A program made the position numbers and the translations under genes. Shown piece after piece: positions 1 through 8,160 of a stretch of DNA of 64,000 nucleotides. This DNA is from Bacteroidota bacterium. GTDB lineage: Bacteria; Bacteroidota; Bacteroidia; UKL13-3. The DNA is taken from positions 1-64,000 of the forward strand of contig JAIXWW010000016.1 in the NCBI GenBank assembly GCA_027491085.1, written 5' to 3'. Below the pieces are notes generated by a model. That model was not told the origin of the DNA, ran no database searches, and worked only from the letters and a program-made list of their open reading frames with translations. Positions within the stretch are counted from its first letter, which is position 1; each line of letters starts with the position of its first letter.

Positions 1-2
1 AA

Positions 3-680
3 GGTGATTCAGGTTCAACTGGTTCGCAAGGTTTCATTGGTCTTCCAGGTTTAACAGGCGCAAATGGAATTCAAGGAATAAAAGGTGATTCAGGTGCAAT
101 TGGTCCTCAAGGTTCCATTGGCTTAACAGGCTTAACTGGAGAAATCGGAACACAAGGAATAAAAGGTGATTCAGGAGCAACAGGTGCTCAAGGAATAATT
201 GGAGCTACCGGAACAATCTTACAATTTGCCATGTTCTACGGCCTAACTGCTGGAACTGGAAACAGTATTGGAACTGATTATGCTGCAACAGTGGCCGTTA
301 AAACAAGTGTTGGAACTGGCAGAGTTAACTTTCCACGTAATGGCCCAGCTATAGGAATTACTCGTTTAGATAACACTAGTTTTACATTGCCAAGCATTGG
401 AACTTATGAAATTATTTTTCATGTAAATACTACTGAGCCGGGTCAATTACAACTCGAATTGAATAATGTTGATTTACCCGAAACAGTTGCGGTAAATATG
501 AATCCCACTGCTGGTGGACACCCAATTATGGGTAATTTTTTTATCACGACTACTTCTATTAATTCTATATTGGCAGTAATTAATCCAATAGGAAATACAC
601 CCGCACTCACCATTACTCCAGCAAATGGAGCAAATACACACGCCAACACTCAGAGTATAACAATCAAAAAGATTAATTAA
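3..680 (+). CDS. Collagen-like repeat protein with BclA-like C-terminal domain (5' partial)
   Basis: The reading frame is open from the first bases of the window, so the N-terminus lies upstream; the ATG at 231 is internal. The first ~72 residues are uninterrupted Gly-X-Y triplets (for example GDSG, GATG, GIKGD), the collagen triple-helix signature, built from near-identical DNA units. The remaining ~150 residues resemble the trimerising C-terminal domain of Bacillus exosporium BclA-type proteins: FAMFYGL start, VNFPRNGPAIG, IGTYEIIFHVN and ALTITP strands, then a hydrophobic/basic end. From the family, such proteins form trimeric surface filaments; a surface location here is inferred. No sorting signal is visible at the C-terminus. 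The next gene encodes a T9SS cargo protein. Confidence 0.85.
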   Translation, partial: GDSGSTGSQGFIGLPGLTGANGIQGIKGDSGAIGPQGSIGLTGLTGEIGTQGIKGDSGATGAQGIIGATGTILQFAMFYGLTAGTGNSIGTDYAATVAVKTSVGTGRVNFPRNGPAIGITRLDNTSFTLPSIGTYEIIFHVNTTEPGQLQLELNNVDLPETVAVNMNPTAGGHPIMGNFFITTTSINSILAVINPIGNTPALTITPANGANTHANTQSITIKKIN

Positions 681-722
681 CTTGATTTTTATTAAAAATT
701 AGATAAACGTAAAAAAATCAAA

Positions 723-1244
723 ATGAAAAAAACTTTTTTCTTTCTTAGCTTTCTATTGTTTTCTTTTATAAACCAACAATTAAAAGCACAATCATTTGCA
801 CGAGAAATAATTGGTTCGGCTGGAACATTTGCTACTTCGCCCTATGGCTCTATGGAATGGACCATAGGGGAGGTAATGATAGAAACCTTTGCGAGTTCGG
901 ATTATTACTTTACACAAGGATTTCATCAACCCAGTGTTGTTGCAATTGTTCCAAATCCTGATGATTTATTTATTCCAGAAGGTTTTTCGCCTAATAGCGA
1001 TGGCATCAATGATTTTTTTATAGTTAGGGGAATTGAAAATTATCCAAATAATAAAATAGAAATTTTTAACCGTTGGGGACAAAAAGTTTTTGAAGAAAGT
1101 CCTTATACCAATAATTGGAACGGACACTCTCAATACGGCATAACCGTTGGTGGTGAAGAACTTCCAGTTGGCACCTATTTTTATTTACTTGATTTGGGTA
1201 TTGGTTCTACTATTTTCAAAGGAACTATTTACCTGAATAGATAA
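723..1244 (+). CDS. Small secreted protein with T9SS type B (CHU_C / gliding-associated) sorting domain
   Basis: 173 residues. A Sec signal peptide ends near residue 22 (hydrophobic core, then KAQ). Residues ~25-70 form a short module with GSAGTF, WTIGE and TQGFHQP, often seen just before the sorting domain in Bacteroidota proteins. Residues ~80-173 are the type B C-terminal domain: FSPNSDGINDFF, IEIFNRWGQKVFE, NWNG, LPVGTYFY and the final FKGTIYLNR. In this family the domain directs export through the type IX secretion system and surface attachment. There is hardly any cargo besides the sorting domain. It lies 42 bp after the collagen-like gene on the same strand and may be cotranscribed, but no shared function can be shown. 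Confidence 0.88.
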   Translation: MKKTFFFLSFLLFSFINQQLKAQSFAREIIGSAGTFATSPYGSMEWTIGEVMIETFASSDYYFTQGFHQPSVVAIVPNPDDLFIPEGFSPNSDGINDFFIVRGIENYPNNKIEIFNRWGQKVFEESPYTNNWNGHSQYGITVGGEELPVGTYFYLLDLGIGSTIFKGTIYLNR

Positions 1245-1273
1245 ATAGTTTAACAGTGTTATCAATAACCAAA

Positions 1274-2692
1274 TTACTTTCCGATACAGAATTTACTAAA
1301 AATATTTTCTAATAAATCGTCAGTAGTTATATCACCAACTATTTCACCTAAATGGAAAATTGCTTTCCTGATATCAAACGCTAATAAATCGCCAGTTTGT
1401 TGCAAATCCATTCCCGTTAAAACATCTTGCAATGCGTTTGATGTATTTAACAAAGCTTCGTAATGGCGCATATTGGTTATGATTACATCGTTTTTTACTT
1501 CATCACCTCTCACTATATCAATCAATTTTTGGTTTAATTGCGCTAAATTTTCCTTTTGTAAGGTGCTTACATAAAGTGGTTTGTAAAGGCTATTTATATT
1601 GTTAAACGAATCTATAATTTGAGTTTTATTGGCTTCGTTTAGTAAATCTATTTTATTAGCTACCGGAATAATTACTGCTTGGTTTTTTACCAAAGCGTTT
1701 AATTCTGTTGCTAACTCAGCGCTAGTGGTGGTGCTGGCATCAAATAAATAAATGACAATGCTAGCTTTGTTAATACTTTCAAAAGTGCGTTCTATACCAA
1801 TGGTTTCAATGGCATCGTTGGTGTTTTTTCTGATACCTGCAGTATCAATTAATCTAAATAAAATACCATCAATAATAAAAGTTTCTTCAATGGTATCGCG
1901 GGTGGTGCCTGCAATGGAACTTACGATGGCTCGTTCATCGTTAATTAAAGCATTTAGCAAGGTAGATTTTCCAGCATTTGGTTTACCAACTATAACCGTT
2001 GGAATGCCATTTTTAATAGCATTGCCATACTTAAACGATTGCAACAACGATTGCACCAAGTTTAAAATATTTTGTACCAAATCTTTTAACTGCGGCCTGC
2101 TAGCAAACTCCACATCTTCTTCGCCAAAATCTAATTCTAGCTCAATTAATGAAGCAAAATTTACCAAACGTTCTCTTAAATCTAAAATTTGGCTCGAAAA
2201 TCCACCACGCATTTGGGTCATGGCCGTTTGATGGCTGGCTTCACTGTTACTTGCTATTAAATCGGCTACAGCTTCGGCTTGCGTTAAATCGAGTTTTTTA
2301 TTTAAAAATGCACGCATGGTAAATTCGCCAGGTTTGGCCGAACGAGCACCTTGTTTTATAAGCGTTTGCAGTATTTGTTGTTGAATATAAGCTGAACCAT
2401 GGCAGCTGATTTCTACCGTATTTTCGCCTGTGTACGATTTTGGTGCTACAAAAATAGTAGCCAAAACCTCATCAATTACTTTGATGTTTTCTGGATTACT
2501 GCTTTCTATAATTCTACCAAAATGAGCTGTATGCGATGCTTGTTGCGTTAAGTTTTTACCTTTAAAAACATTGTTAACTAACTCTATGGCATTGCTGCCA
2601 CTTATTCTGATAACACCAATAGCACCAATACCTTCGGGAGTTGCCAATGCACAAATGGTATCGTTTAAATCGCTTCTTAAATAATTACTCAT
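1274..2692 (-). CDS. mnmE: tRNA uridine-5-carboxymethylaminomethyl(34) synthesis GTPase MnmE
   Basis: 472 residues from the ATG at 2692; a TTG three codons upstream lies inside the promoter box and is not used. With MnmG, MnmE modifies the wobble uridine of certain tRNAs in the cytosol. Visible: the N-terminal formyl-THF-binding domain (DTICALATPEGIGAIG), the G-domain motifs GKPNAGKST (236-244), TTRD (263-266), DTAG (283-286) and NKID (346-349), and the C-terminal FCIGK with the conserved cysteine. Length is normal for the family. A TAnnTTTG box at 2699-2706 ends 6 nt before the ATG, suggesting an almost leaderless mRNA. Confidence 0.97.
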   Translation of the reverse strand: MSNYLRSDLNDTICALATPEGIGAIGVIRISGSNAIELVNNVFKGKNLTQQASHTAHFGRIIESSNPENIKVIDEVLATIFVAPKSYTGENTVEISCHGSAYIQQQILQTLIKQGARSAKPGEFTMRAFLNKKLDLTQAEAVADLIASNSEASHQTAMTQMRGGFSSQILDLRERLVNFASLIELELDFGEEDVEFASRPQLKDLVQNILNLVQSLLQSFKYGNAIKNGIPTVIVGKPNAGKSTLLNALINDERAIVSSIAGTTRDTIEETFIIDGILFRLIDTAGIRKNTNDAIETIGIERTFESINKASIVIYLFDASTTTSAELATELNALVKNQAVIIPVANKIDLLNEANKTQIIDSFNNINSLYKPLYVSTLQKENLAQLNQKLIDIVRGDEVKNDVIITNMRHYEALLNTSNALQDVLTGMDLQQTGDLLAFDIRKAIFHLGEIVGDITTDDLLENIFSKFCIGK

Positions 2693-2698
2693 GAGTGG

Positions 2699-2706
2699 CA
2701 AAAGTA
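2699..2706 (-). promoter_or_regulatory. Bacteroidota -7 promoter element for mnmE
   Basis: On the minus strand the sequence reads TACTTTTG, an exact match to TAnnTTTG. It ends only 6 nt before the mnmE ATG, so the predicted transcript start is at or next to the start codon. I did not identify a clear -33 TTTG. Confidence 0.5.
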
Positions 2707-2743
2707 ACTTTTTATTTGCGTAAAATGAGGCCCATTGTTACAT

Positions 2744-2777
2744 AAAAAAAACGATGCATTATTTCAATACATCGTTT
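2744..2777 (-). terminator. Rho-independent terminator of the BON-domain gene
   Basis: Inverted repeat AAACGATG / CATCGTTT with a partly paired loop; on the minus strand it is followed by a run of T. It lies just downstream of the BON-domain gene and upstream of mnmE, so the two are probably separate transcripts. Confidence 0.7.
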
Positions 2778-2788
2778 AATTTTTATTA

Positions 2789-3460
2789 TTAATCAACAAA
2801 TGCGTAGTAGTAATCTACCTCTAATTCATTGTTTACATGCCAAATGCCAGGAGTATTCCAAGCAATGCGGCCAGCTTCTTCTTTTTGATACCAAGAGTTT
2901 ACCATTCCGGTTAAGGTTACAGTAGTTCCTGATACAGAAACATTGATATCGCTATCATCAACCGACCAACTGCGGCCAATTGCTTCTTCTACATCTTCTT
3001 GTTCAATAGCATCTTTACTTTCCGATTTTATTTTGATATTATTAGTTACACCTTTTACACCCGTTAAGTAATTAATGGCACTTTTAGCAGCTTCTTTTTG
3101 GTAATTCCAAGGTAATTCACCATCTAAAGTTACCCAACCCTCTTCAACTTTTACAGTTACTTTATCTTTCGGAACCGACCAATTTGAATTTAAAGCAGCA
3201 ATCACTTCATTGGCTATTTCTAAACTGGTTTTGGTAAAAGTATGTGGAAACTTAATTTCAATTTTTTCTACCAATGCTTTTACACCAATAACTTTTTTAG
3301 CGGCATTTTCAGCCTCCATTTTTTTAGCATAGCTATCAACCACACCTGTAAGCGATACTACACCATCTTTAGCTGTAACACCAATTTCGGCTGCATGTAA
3401 TAATGGTTCCCATTTAATGGCATTTTGAACATCCGATTGCAATTCTTGATTATTTTTCAT
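2789..3460 (-). CDS. Triple BON-domain protein (OsmY/transport-associated type)
   Basis: 223 residues, ATG start. Three BON (bacterial OsmY and nodulation) domains follow one another at about residues 5-75, 78-145 and 150-218. Each has the pattern 'V.V..G.VTL.G.V......EA...A....GV..V.N.I.V'. In E. coli OsmY such domains bind membranes and the protein is induced by osmotic stress. This protein has no recognisable signal peptide, so it may be cytosolic. It is a single-gene unit with its own terminator. The exact role is unknown. Confidence 0.85.
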   Translation of the reverse strand: MKNNQELQSDVQNAIKWEPLLHAAEIGVTAKDGVVSLTGVVDSYAKKMEAENAAKKVIGVKALVEKIEIKFPHTFTKTSLEIANEVIAALNSNWSVPKDKVTVKVEEGWVTLDGELPWNYQKEAAKSAINYLTGVKGVTNNIKIKSESKDAIEQEDVEEAIGRSWSVDDSDINVSVSGTTVTLTGMVNSWYQKEEAGRIAWNTPGIWHVNNELEVDYYYAFVD

Positions 3461-3916
3461 TTTGAATTTTTTTATGTGATAACAGTATTGCTACCACGGT
3501 TCAAATGTGAATTGTTTGGGTAATTATAAACTTACACAATACTTTAAAATAATTACATCAATCAAATGATATGGAAGGTAGGTTGGGATTTTTCTTATTG
3601 CTCAATGTTTAGCTTTTGAGTAGCTTGTATTGGTAAATTTAATGTTTGTTGAAACACCAACCCCAAGCAAATATATCAATCAAAAATTGCTAAATAGCTA
3701 ATGAAAAGGTAATAGTTAATTCAGGAAGATGCCTGCGGCATGACTGCGCGGGAATAGACAATGAGCAACAAGCAAAAGATCAATTGCCGTTTTCCCGAAA
3801 ACTTTCAGGATTAGCCAACGGAAAAAGTAATAAGCAATTAATCAATTAACTGAGTTAACCCAATTAACTCTGTTAACCAATTCAACAGTTAACCAATTAA
3901 ACAAACTAACAAAACA
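3461..3916. other. 456-bp intergenic region without a convincing gene
   Basis: No ORF with coding character. It holds a relatively GC-rich patch around 3725-3825 with a small hairpin (ATGCC-TGC-GGCAT, 3729-3741), and a tandem repeat block at 3843-3910 (separate entry). I found no RNA gene. Confidence 0.6.
3843..3910. repeat. Imperfect 18-bp tandem repeat, about four units
   Basis: Units begin at 3843, 3861, 3879 and 3895. The first two are 18 bp and differ only at two central bases (CAATTAACTGAGTTAACC, then CTGTT in place of GAGTT in the middle). The next two are 16 bp and degenerate. Each carries GTTAACC or a relic of it. The block ends 6 bp from the stop codon of the WG-repeat gene. Confidence 0.7.
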
Positions 3917-5032
3917 CTATTCCCAAATCGGAAGTAAATTCCCCCTAGTATTGGCATATAGCGAAACACCTCTATATGTAATTTCAGCTACACCATCTTC
4001 AAATGGGCCAACATAATCATATTCTAATTTCAATACTAATTTACCTTCTCTATTGATGGCTCCCCAATTTTGTCCTTTTCTTACCGGGCATAAACCATTT
4101 ACAAAATAGGCTACATCATCGTAATAGGCTTGCATCATTACCTCTCCTTTAGAGTTTATAAAACCATATTTACCTGATTGTTTAAATCCGGCAAAACCTT
4201 CACCATAAGGTCTGATTTCTTCAAATTTTGGTTCAAATTGTTTTTCTCCTTTTGTATTAATAAAACACGATTTACCTGTTATTTCTACTTCTGCAAAACC
4301 ATTGTAAAACATACTGGCATAATCAAATTGAGCGGGAATTACAATTTCTCCATTGGTATTTACATAGCCAAATTTTCCATTATCAATAATTACAGCTAAG
4401 CCTTCATTAAACTTACCAATTTCAGTAAGTTCATTACATTTTTTTTCAAACTTATTGTTAATCAAATAGGTCATGATATTTTCCTTAACACGAGCTATTC
4501 CATTATCAAAATCTTCTGCATCGCGGTATATAAATTGACTTCCATAAGTTCCATCAGGTTTTAGATAAGCAAAACGATATGATAATGTTGAAATATCATA
4601 GCCAAATTTTTGTGTAATATCGTCAACCTGGCGACTAACGCGCGCTAAACCATTGTGAAAAGAGTTGGCTTCGTATATAAATGAATCTAATTTTAAAATG
4701 GTTTTTCCTGCACCATTCACATAACTCCAGCGTTTTTTAAAATTGCGCACAGCACAACTACCTTCATTATAAGTTGATATAAACTCATACAAACCTGTGT
4801 CAATTACACGCTTTTCGTTGATGTTAATTAAACATGGCATATTGCCTAAAGCCACTACTGCATGGCCTTCGTTAAATTCCATGGCAATGTCGTATTTGGG
4901 TGTAATTACCACTTTACCTTCTTGGTTCATGTAGCCCCATTTTTCTTTTAGTAAAATAGGAAATAATTTTTGTGCATGCGCACTAACAGTAAAAAGTAAA
5001 GCAATTATTATTGGAAAAATTATTCGTTTCAT
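3917..5032 (-). CDS. Secreted WG-repeat protein
   Basis: 371 residues from the ATG at 5032; the in-frame TTG three codons upstream is less likely. A Sec signal peptide ends at about AHAQ (residue ~21). The rest is a series of WG/KWG_beta repeats of ~45 residues with the signature (K)WGYMNQEGKVVI.P.YD.A..F.EG.A.V. At least six are visible (KWGYMN, RWSYVNG, KFGYVNTNG, SCFINTKG, KYGFINSKG, NWGAINREG). The family forms repetitive beta structures, often secreted and of unknown ligand. No sorting domain is present, so a periplasmic location is plausible. The gene is monocistronic between pabB and the BON gene. Confidence 0.85.
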   Translation of the reverse strand: MKRIIFPIIIALLFTVSAHAQKLFPILLKEKWGYMNQEGKVVITPKYDIAMEFNEGHAVVALGNMPCLININEKRVIDTGLYEFISTYNEGSCAVRNFKKRWSYVNGAGKTILKLDSFIYEANSFHNGLARVSRQVDDITQKFGYDISTLSYRFAYLKPDGTYGSQFIYRDAEDFDNGIARVKENIMTYLINNKFEKKCNELTEIGKFNEGLAVIIDNGKFGYVNTNGEIVIPAQFDYASMFYNGFAEVEITGKSCFINTKGEKQFEPKFEEIRPYGEGFAGFKQSGKYGFINSKGEVMMQAYYDDVAYFVNGLCPVRKGQNWGAINREGKLVLKLEYDYVGPFEDGVAEITYRGVSLYANTRGNLLPIWE

Positions 5033-5074
5033 TCTATGCAATTATAGAAAATTAACAGAAACAATAATTAACAT

Positions 5075-6352
5075 TTATTGCAACGATTGCATAGTAGCTT
5101 GGGCTTTTAACAAACATTCTTCATATTCTTGCTCTGCAATGCTATCAAAAGTAATGGCACCACCCACCATGATGTTTAAGTAATGATTAGCTTTATTGTA
5201 TTGGATAGAGCGGATAACTACATTAAAATCAAAGTTACCTTCAGGCGTAAAATACCCAACAGCACCACTGTATAAGCCACGTTTGGTTTGCTCATATTGC
5301 TCAATTAATTCCATAGCCATTACTTTGGGTGCACCTGTCATGCTTCCCATAGGAAACGCATTTTTTATGGCATCAATTGGGTTAACATCATCTTTAATGG
5401 TGCTCGAAACAGTTGAAATCATTTGATGAACTTGCTGAAACGAGTAAATGCCGAAAAGCTCATCTACTTTTACACTTCCAGTTTTTGATGAATGGGCTAA
5501 ATCATTTCTTACCAAATCTACAATCATCAAATTTTCAGCACGTTCTTTCTCTGAGTTTAACAACAATGCTTTCAATTCATTGTCTTTTTCTTTATCCAAT
5601 AAATTGCGTTTTACAGTTCCTTTTATGGGTTGAGAAATGAGTTGATTATCTTTTTTGCATATAAATCTTTCAGGGCTAGCGCAAATAAGGTATTGGTCAA
5701 AATACTTTAAATAAGCACCAAAAGGAACTGGCGATTTAGCCTTTAGTTTTTGGTAAATTTCGGTTGGGTTTATATTGGCGTTGTCATCAAAAAACTCCAT
5801 GCAATAATTTAACTCATACACATCGCCCTCTAAAATATGGTTCTTAATTTTTTCAATGTTTGCTAAATAGTTTTCCTTACTAATTCGTTGTTTTAAAGTA
5901 CAAATTTTTTGATTACTTGTTTCTATATTTTTTCTATTGTTACTTGTTTGCAACCATTCTTCAAAACTATTAAACTGACTGCTTTTAAACATAATTTGGT
6001 GGTTTTTGTCAATAATTAACAAATGTTCTGGAACAAAAAAATACAAACTTGGGAATAGAATACCGTCAGTATGGTTGGATTGAAGTTTTTCTATTTGATT
6101 TTTTAAATCGTAAGTCAAATACCCAAAAATATAGTCGTTGGCATGAGTTTCTTTAAAAGCTTTAAGTTTTTCAAAGTCGTTTTGGTTATCGCCAGTAATG
6201 CTATATTTTACACCAGCAGCCATTATAAATTCAACATCATGCACACCAAAAGCATTGATGCTTTCATTGTTATCAAGCAGCAAACATACTTCTAATTGAT
6301 TTGCCCAATCAATTGCTTTTTGTTTTATATTTTGTAGTTCAGTTGTATTCAT
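5075..6352 (-). CDS. pabB: Aminodeoxychorismate synthase component I (PabB)
   Basis: 425 residues, ATG start. It makes 4-amino-4-deoxychorismate from chorismate for folate synthesis. The C-terminal chorismate-binding domain is complete: YELNY, SPERFI, PIKGT (242-246), RNDL, FPMGSMTGAPK and EYEEC near the end. Lysine in PIKGT (K244) is typical of PabB, where anthranilate synthase TrpE has PIAGT; this favours PabB. The N-terminal ~150 residues are the weakly conserved subdomain. No pabA/trpG or pabC neighbour is present, so partners must be elsewhere. Confidence 0.93.
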   Translation of the reverse strand: MNTTELQNIKQKAIDWANQLEVCLLLDNNESINAFGVHDVEFIMAAGVKYSITGDNQNDFEKLKAFKETHANDYIFGYLTYDLKNQIEKLQSNHTDGILFPSLYFFVPEHLLIIDKNHQIMFKSSQFNSFEEWLQTSNNRKNIETSNQKICTLKQRISKENYLANIEKIKNHILEGDVYELNYCMEFFDDNANINPTEIYQKLKAKSPVPFGAYLKYFDQYLICASPERFICKKDNQLISQPIKGTVKRNLLDKEKDNELKALLLNSEKERAENLMIVDLVRNDLAHSSKTGSVKVDELFGIYSFQQVHQMISTVSSTIKDDVNPIDAIKNAFPMGSMTGAPKVMAMELIEQYEQTKRGLYSGAVGYFTPEGNFDFNVVIRSIQYNKANHYLNIMVGGAITFDSIAEQEYEECLLKAQATMQSLQ

Positions 6353-6454
6353 TTTTTCGCTATTGTTGGTGTTTTAGCAAAGCGACACCAACAATCCAAA
6401 GCTATCTTTTCATTTTTATCGTTAACCATAAAACTAATACCTTTCATACAATAC
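6353..6454. other. Intergenic region holding a palindromic repeat
   Basis: Short gap between pabB and the asparaginase gene, both on the minus strand. Its main feature is the inverted repeat at 6362-6395. Confidence 0.5.
6362..6395. repeat. Palindromic intergenic repeat, copy A
   Basis: Perfect 11-bp inverted repeat ATTGTTGGTGT / ACACCAACAAT enclosing the 12-nt loop TTTAGCAAAGCG. Related copies with core AGCGAAGCGACACCAA occur at 58925-58957, 60600-60632 and 60772-60807, all outside intact genes. Confidence 0.75.
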
Positions 6455-7474
6455 TTAACCTATTTTCAAGCCATCAAATAAACCATCTACTGCCTTAATT
6501 TCACCAACAGTAAATTTGTTAAAGTTGGTTAAGGTTTCTTGTAAATAATGATGCAATGATTTTAAAGTTTCTTGATTAAAAAACCCTGTTGCTTCTACAA
6601 ATGCTTGTGCTACATTGTATTGAGGTAACATTTTTCCATCATCTATTTTTATACAAACACCTAATTTTTGCTCTGGTAAACTCATGCAAAATACACCTTC
6701 GGCACCTGTTTTTCCAATTATTTTTGGTGCTGTAATTTGCATCATATCGGTGCAATAACGCTTAGAACCCGCTACCATAAATGGATATTTGCCAACGGCT
6801 TCTATCATTATTTTACAAGCATTGGCTAACTTTTCGTCATAGTTATTACTTACCAAATTTTTAAACCCAATTGCTTGATTGATAACCGGAATAGAATAAA
6901 TAGGAGCAGAGCAACCATCTAACGCAGTAACCATTTTAGCACGAGGGTATTCATATATTTTTGCTACATACTCTAAAATCAATTGCTGAATGGCATGATT
7001 TGGATTGATATAATCAGTAATTGGGGCATTTATTAATTGGCATAAAGCCAACATGCCTGCATGTTTTCCACTACAATTATTATGAATATGTTCAGGTTTT
7101 TTATCTTGTTTAATTAAAGCATTGGCTTCGTTTTTCGCGCTTGGGTATTGTGGTCCACAAAATAAATCATTGCGGTTTAAACCAATTTTAGCTAAAATAC
7201 TTTCAACTGTATTTATATGCTCTTGTTCGGCATTATGCGAGCCACACATCACTGCAATTTCTTCTAAAGTAAATCCAAATTTTTCAATTCCCCCTAAAGC
7301 TATTAATGGTAAAACTTGAATGAATTTCATAGCGGATCTTGGGTAGCAAACTTGCTCCACATTACCTTTACTTAATATAACATCATTGTTTTCATTTACC
7401 ATGCAAATAACTCCACGGTGAAAACTTTCTAATACATTGGCTCGGTATACTTCAACTAAAACAGGGTTTTGCAT
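6455..7474 (-). CDS. L-asparaginase, ReAV/type III (COG4448) family
   Basis: 339 residues from the ATG at 7474. A longer frame starting with GTG at 7546 runs into the ribE promoter and is rejected. The family hydrolyses asparagine to aspartate and ammonia in the cytosol. As in Rhizobium etli ReAV, which uses a Ser-x-x-Lys pair beside a zinc site of two Cys and one Lys, this protein has S47-A-M-K50, C134-S-G-K137-H and C188 (DGCSAP). No signal peptide is present, so it is probably a constitutive intracellular enzyme. Divergent from ribE. Confidence 0.9.
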   Translation of the reverse strand: MQNPVLVEVYRANVLESFHRGVICMVNENNDVILSKGNVEQVCYPRSAMKFIQVLPLIALGGIEKFGFTLEEIAVMCGSHNAEQEHINTVESILAKIGLNRNDLFCGPQYPSAKNEANALIKQDKKPEHIHNNCSGKHAGMLALCQLINAPITDYINPNHAIQQLILEYVAKIYEYPRAKMVTALDGCSAPIYSIPVINQAIGFKNLVSNNYDEKLANACKIMIEAVGKYPFMVAGSKRYCTDMMQITAPKIIGKTGAEGVFCMSLPEQKLGVCIKIDDGKMLPQYNVAQAFVEATGFFNQETLKSLHHYLQETLTNFNKFTVGEIKAVDGLFDGLKIG

Positions 7475-7533
7475 AATTTTTATTTGATGGCGCAAGCAAA
7501 TAAAAAATATACAATTACAAAAAATAAACTGCT

Positions 7534-7541
7534 TATGTTTG
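7534..7541 (+). promoter_or_regulatory. -7 promoter element for ribE
   Basis: TATGTTTG matches TAnnTTTG exactly and ends 19 nt before the ribE ATG. No -33 TTTG at standard spacing was seen. Confidence 0.5.
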
Positions 7542-7560
7542 TACACTTTTTATACATAAT

Positions 7561-8151
7561 ATGTTTACTGGAATTATAGAAACCATGGCTACTTTAGTTG
7601 AAAAACGAGTAGTTAACACCAATATAGATTTTTATTTTCATAGCCCAATTACCAACGAGTTGAAGGTAGATCAAAGTGTGGCTCATAATGGAGTTTGCTT
7701 AACGGTGGTTGAAATTAACCATTCGGTTTACAGGGTTACAGCTGTAGATGAAACTCTGCAAAAAACCAATTTAAAGCATTTAAAAGTAGGAGAGAAGGTA
7801 AACCTAGAACGTTGTATGCCAGCTCACGGCAGGTTTGATGGTCATATAGTTCAAGGCCATGTTGACGATACAGCCATTTGCTCCAAAATTGAAGATAAAA
7901 ATGGTAGTTGGAACTTTTATTTTAAAATAAATCCCAAACAACAAAACTTATTAGTAAATAAAGGTTCTGTTTGTATAAATGGAGTAAGTTTAACTGTTGT
8001 TAATGCGCAAGAAGATTGGTTTAGTGTAACCATTATCCCATATACTTTTGAACATACTGTTTTTCATCAATTTAAAGAAGGTGATGAGGTAAATATTGAG
8101 TTCGATATTATTGGAAAATATATCAATAAAATGAACGGTATTATTGTCTAA
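7561..8151 (+). CDS. ribE: Riboflavin synthase (alpha subunit)
   Basis: 196 residues. Converts two 6,7-dimethyl-8-ribityllumazine molecules to riboflavin. The family start MFTGIIE is present. Two lumazine-binding barrels follow: the first with VAHNGVCLTV (40-49) and GRFDGHIVQGHVD (90-102), the second with GSVCINGVSLTVV (135-147). Length is standard. No FMN riboswitch is recognisable upstream and no other rib genes adjoin it. The following membrane-protein gene starts 9 bp later and is probably cotranscribed. Confidence 0.96.
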   Translation: MFTGIIETMATLVEKRVVNTNIDFYFHSPITNELKVDQSVAHNGVCLTVVEINHSVYRVTAVDETLQKTNLKHLKVGEKVNLERCMPAHGRFDGHIVQGHVDDTAICSKIEDKNGSWNFYFKINPKQQNLLVNKGSVCINGVSLTVVNAQEDWFSVTIIPYTFEHTVFHQFKEGDEVNIEFDIIGKYINKMNGIIV

Positions 8152-8160
8152 TTATAAAAT

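Noticed and set aside
231..680. Separate gene starting at the ATG at 231
   Set aside because: The frame is open upstream with Gly-X-Y repeats, so the ATG is internal to a larger collagen-like gene.
1752..2231. 159-codon plus-strand frame inside mnmE
   Set aside because: It is antisense to the conserved GTPase domain of mnmE and its translation has no family features; a shadow frame.
3725..3830. Possible structured RNA in the GC-richer intergenic patch
   Set aside because: Only one 5-bp hairpin could be drawn and no known RNA motif was recognised.
3843..3910. CRISPR array
   Set aside because: Units are 16-18 bp without spacers and decay quickly; it is a simple tandem repeat.
7475..7546. 24-residue GTG-started extension of the asparaginase
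   Set aside because: It runs into the ribE promoter (TATGTTTG at 7534-7541), and the family starts at the ATG at 7474.
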